From Deinococcus frigens DSM 12807 (GTDB taxonomy: Bacteria > Deinococcota > Deinococci > Deinococcales > Deinococcaceae), in NCBI RefSeq assembly GCF_000701425.1, contig NZ_JNIW01000018.1, positions 1-64,000 of the forward strand: a DNA stretch of 64,000 bases. Reading direction: 5' to 3'. Under the pieces are notes generated by a model. That model saw only the letters and a program-made list of their open reading frames with translations. It was not told where the DNA came from and made no database searches. Positions 62,637 through 64,000 of the stretch are shown piece after piece; within the stretch, counting starts at the first letter, position 1; each line of letters opens with the position of its first letter. Both the position numbers and the translations under genes were made by a program.

Positions 62637-63649
62637 CCGCCCTGTCCCGCGCCGCCCCCGCCCCGCCGCTGACCGCCGAAGCGGAGCGATGTTCGCCCAC
62701 TGACCGGACGCAGAAAACCGCCGTGCTGTTCCGTACCTCGCCGCTGTTGCTGGACTGCGGTCGGCCCCTGAGTGACGTGCAGGTGGCCTACCACACCTAC
62801 GGCGAGGCGCAGGGCGAGGCCACGCTGGTCCTGCACGCCCTGACCGGCAACAGCGCCGTGCATGACTGGTGGCCAGACTTTCTGGGCGCGGGGCGGCCCC
62901 TCGATCCCACACGGGAATTCATCGTCTGCGCCAACGTGCTGGGCGGCTGCGCGGGCACGGACGGTCCCTCTCAACTGGGGGACATGCCCATCTCTCTGCG
63001 CGACATGGTCCGCGTGGGGCGGGCGCTGCTGGAGCATCTGGGCGTGCGGCGGGTGCGCATCATCGGCGCGAGCATGGGCGGACTGCTGGCCTACGCGTGG
63101 CTGCTGGAATGCCCCGATCTGGTGTCGCGGGCCGTGGTGATCGGTGCGCCGGTGCGGCATTCGCCGTGGGCGGTGGGCCTGAACAGCGCCGCCCGCGCCG
63201 CCATCCGTGCGGCCCCCGGCGGCGAGGGGTTAAAGGTGGCGCGTATGGTCGCCATGCTGTCCTACCGCAGCCCGCAGAGCCTGGCCGTCACGCAGACAGG
63301 ACAGCGCAGGCCGGGCGTGCACGCCGTTACCTCTTACTTGGAGTACCAGGGCGAGAAACTGCTGGCCCGCTTCTGCGAGCGCAGTTACGTGACCCTGACC
63401 GGCGCGATGGACGACTTTCAGCCGAACGCCGCCGAACTGGCCGCCATCCGCGTTCCGGTGCTGGCGGTAGGCATTTCCAGCGACATGCTGTATCCGGCGG
63501 CGGAGGTCAGCGCCGGGGCCGCCCTGCTGCCGAACGCCACCTACTGGGAACTGGACAGCATCCACGGCCACGACGCCTTTTTAATGGACCCGGGCGAGTT
63601 GCCCCAGCGGGTGGCGGCATTTCTGCGGGGCGGAACGGCGGCAAGCTGA
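62633..63649 (+). CDS. metX: Homoserine O-acetyltransferase (MetX)
   Basis: The 338-residue alpha/beta hydrolase-fold enzyme has the nucleophile elbow GASMGG near residue 145, [14 protein letters not shown], an Asp in the SSDMLYP phrase and His in [10 protein letters not shown]. It transfers acetyl from acetyl-CoA to homoserine, making the substrate of MetY. Start is GTG at 62633, overlapping the metY stop as GTGA. The N-terminal 25 residues are Ala/Pro-rich and may be disordered. Together with metY it is controlled by the SAM-I leader. Succinyl specificity cannot be excluded. Confidence 0.93.
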
Positions 63650-63837
63650 GGCTGGATTGAAAATCATCCACCGTCCTGGAAGGGTCCACCGCTGAAGTTC
63701 TTCCTCGCCCTTGCGCCGCGACTCCCCCCCCGGCCTCTGCCCGACGTCCAGCCAACCTTTCGGCTTTCCTCGACGCGACACTTCTCCAATGACAGCTGCT
63801 CTGGAGCGAGGGGGGGTTGCTGGCGTCCCAGCCGCCG

Positions 63838-64000
63838 CTAATCCGGCGCGTCCCCCTGCGGCGCAACGCCCACCTGTGCAGCCACGTTCAGTGAAAGTGT
63901 CAGCGCCCTGCCGCCTGCCCGCAGGCGCAGGGTGCCCAGGGCAATGTCCACGGCCTCCACCACCACCCCCGCGCCGGGGGTCAGGCCGGCACCCACCAGG
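63838..64000 (-). CDS. C-terminal end of a probable DtxR-family regulator (partial)
   Basis: The last 53 residues of a minus-strand gene are visible: GLTPGAGVVVEAVDIALG, then GGRALTLSLNVAAQVGV and a polar end. This matches the FeoA/SH3-like domain that ends iron- or manganese-dependent DtxR/MntR regulators. The DNA-binding part lies outside the window, so the family call is tentative. The 188 bp between it and metX hold no gene. Confidence 0.55.
   Translation of the reverse strand, partial: LVGAGLTPGAGVVVEAVDIALGTLRLRAGGRALTLSLNVAAQVGVAPQGDAPD

Noticed and set aside
63790..63815. TGACAGCTGCTCTGGAG, similar to the right end of repeat family B
   Set aside because: It matches only one end with mismatches and no hairpin or partner end is nearby, so it is not counted as a copy.

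Overview
The window is high-GC DNA that looks like a Deinococcus chromosome. Supporting signs are tandem Thermus-type glutamate dehydrogenases, a phytoene synthase, a LysN-like aminotransferase, a 78-residue seven-iron ferredoxin, and many genes with no Shine-Dalgarno site but a TANNNT -10 box 5-8 nt before the start codon. That last arrangement is the leaderless transcription described in Deinococcus. Genus is inferred from gene content and style; no database comparison was possible.

Layout. 1-5.5 kb: a partial IS transposase abutting a decayed ltrA, then Sco1, Bax-inhibitor-1, ferredoxin, a small membrane protein/globin/cupin operon and a Crp-type regulator with a damaged 3' end. 5.5-17.9 kb: a stress-type membrane protein, polyprenyl synthase, gdhA-gdhB, accD-accA, cutA, dnaG and gltA. 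17.9-25.7 kb: tsaB, an SDR, a CBS protein, a large secreted subtilase, a NIF3-like protein with a P-loop kinase, and an aminotransferase. 25.7-32 kb: an SF2 helicase-HNH nuclease fusion of lower GC, convergent with a NUDIX-valS operon behind a T-box leader. 32-46.9 kb: hydrolase, two MFS proteins, amino-acid ABC parts, a CoA-disulfide-reductase-like enzyme, a HigBA toxin-antitoxin pair, a TAXI-TRAP transporter, an AI-2E family protein, an M29 peptidase and a C39-like protein. 47-55 kb: VUT transporter, fba, lysN, MazG-like, murI, rph, DoxX and dusA. 55-64 kb: lipoprotein, Fur, two envelope proteins, methyltransferase, crtB, a SAM-I riboswitch with metY-metX, and the 3' end of a probable DtxR-type regulator.

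Regulation and mobile DNA. Two RNA switches are readable: a T-box before NUDIX-valS, and a SAM-I (S-box) aptamer before metY-metX. Two families of short non-coding repeats with terminal inverted repeats are present in three copies each. Family A is at 4551-4736, 24064-24199 and 53137-53272. Family B is at 16556-16684, 55199-55346 and 60612-60739. Several copies sit directly on gene ends: one supplies part of a start codon, one supplies a stop codon, and one lies between gltA and its terminator.

The best candidates for something unusual are the helicase-HNH protein on a divergent leaderless promoter, a low-GC patch inside valS, the paired-stem conservation in repeat family B, and the NUDIX gene placed under the valS T-box. 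No tRNA, rRNA or CRISPR array was recognised.
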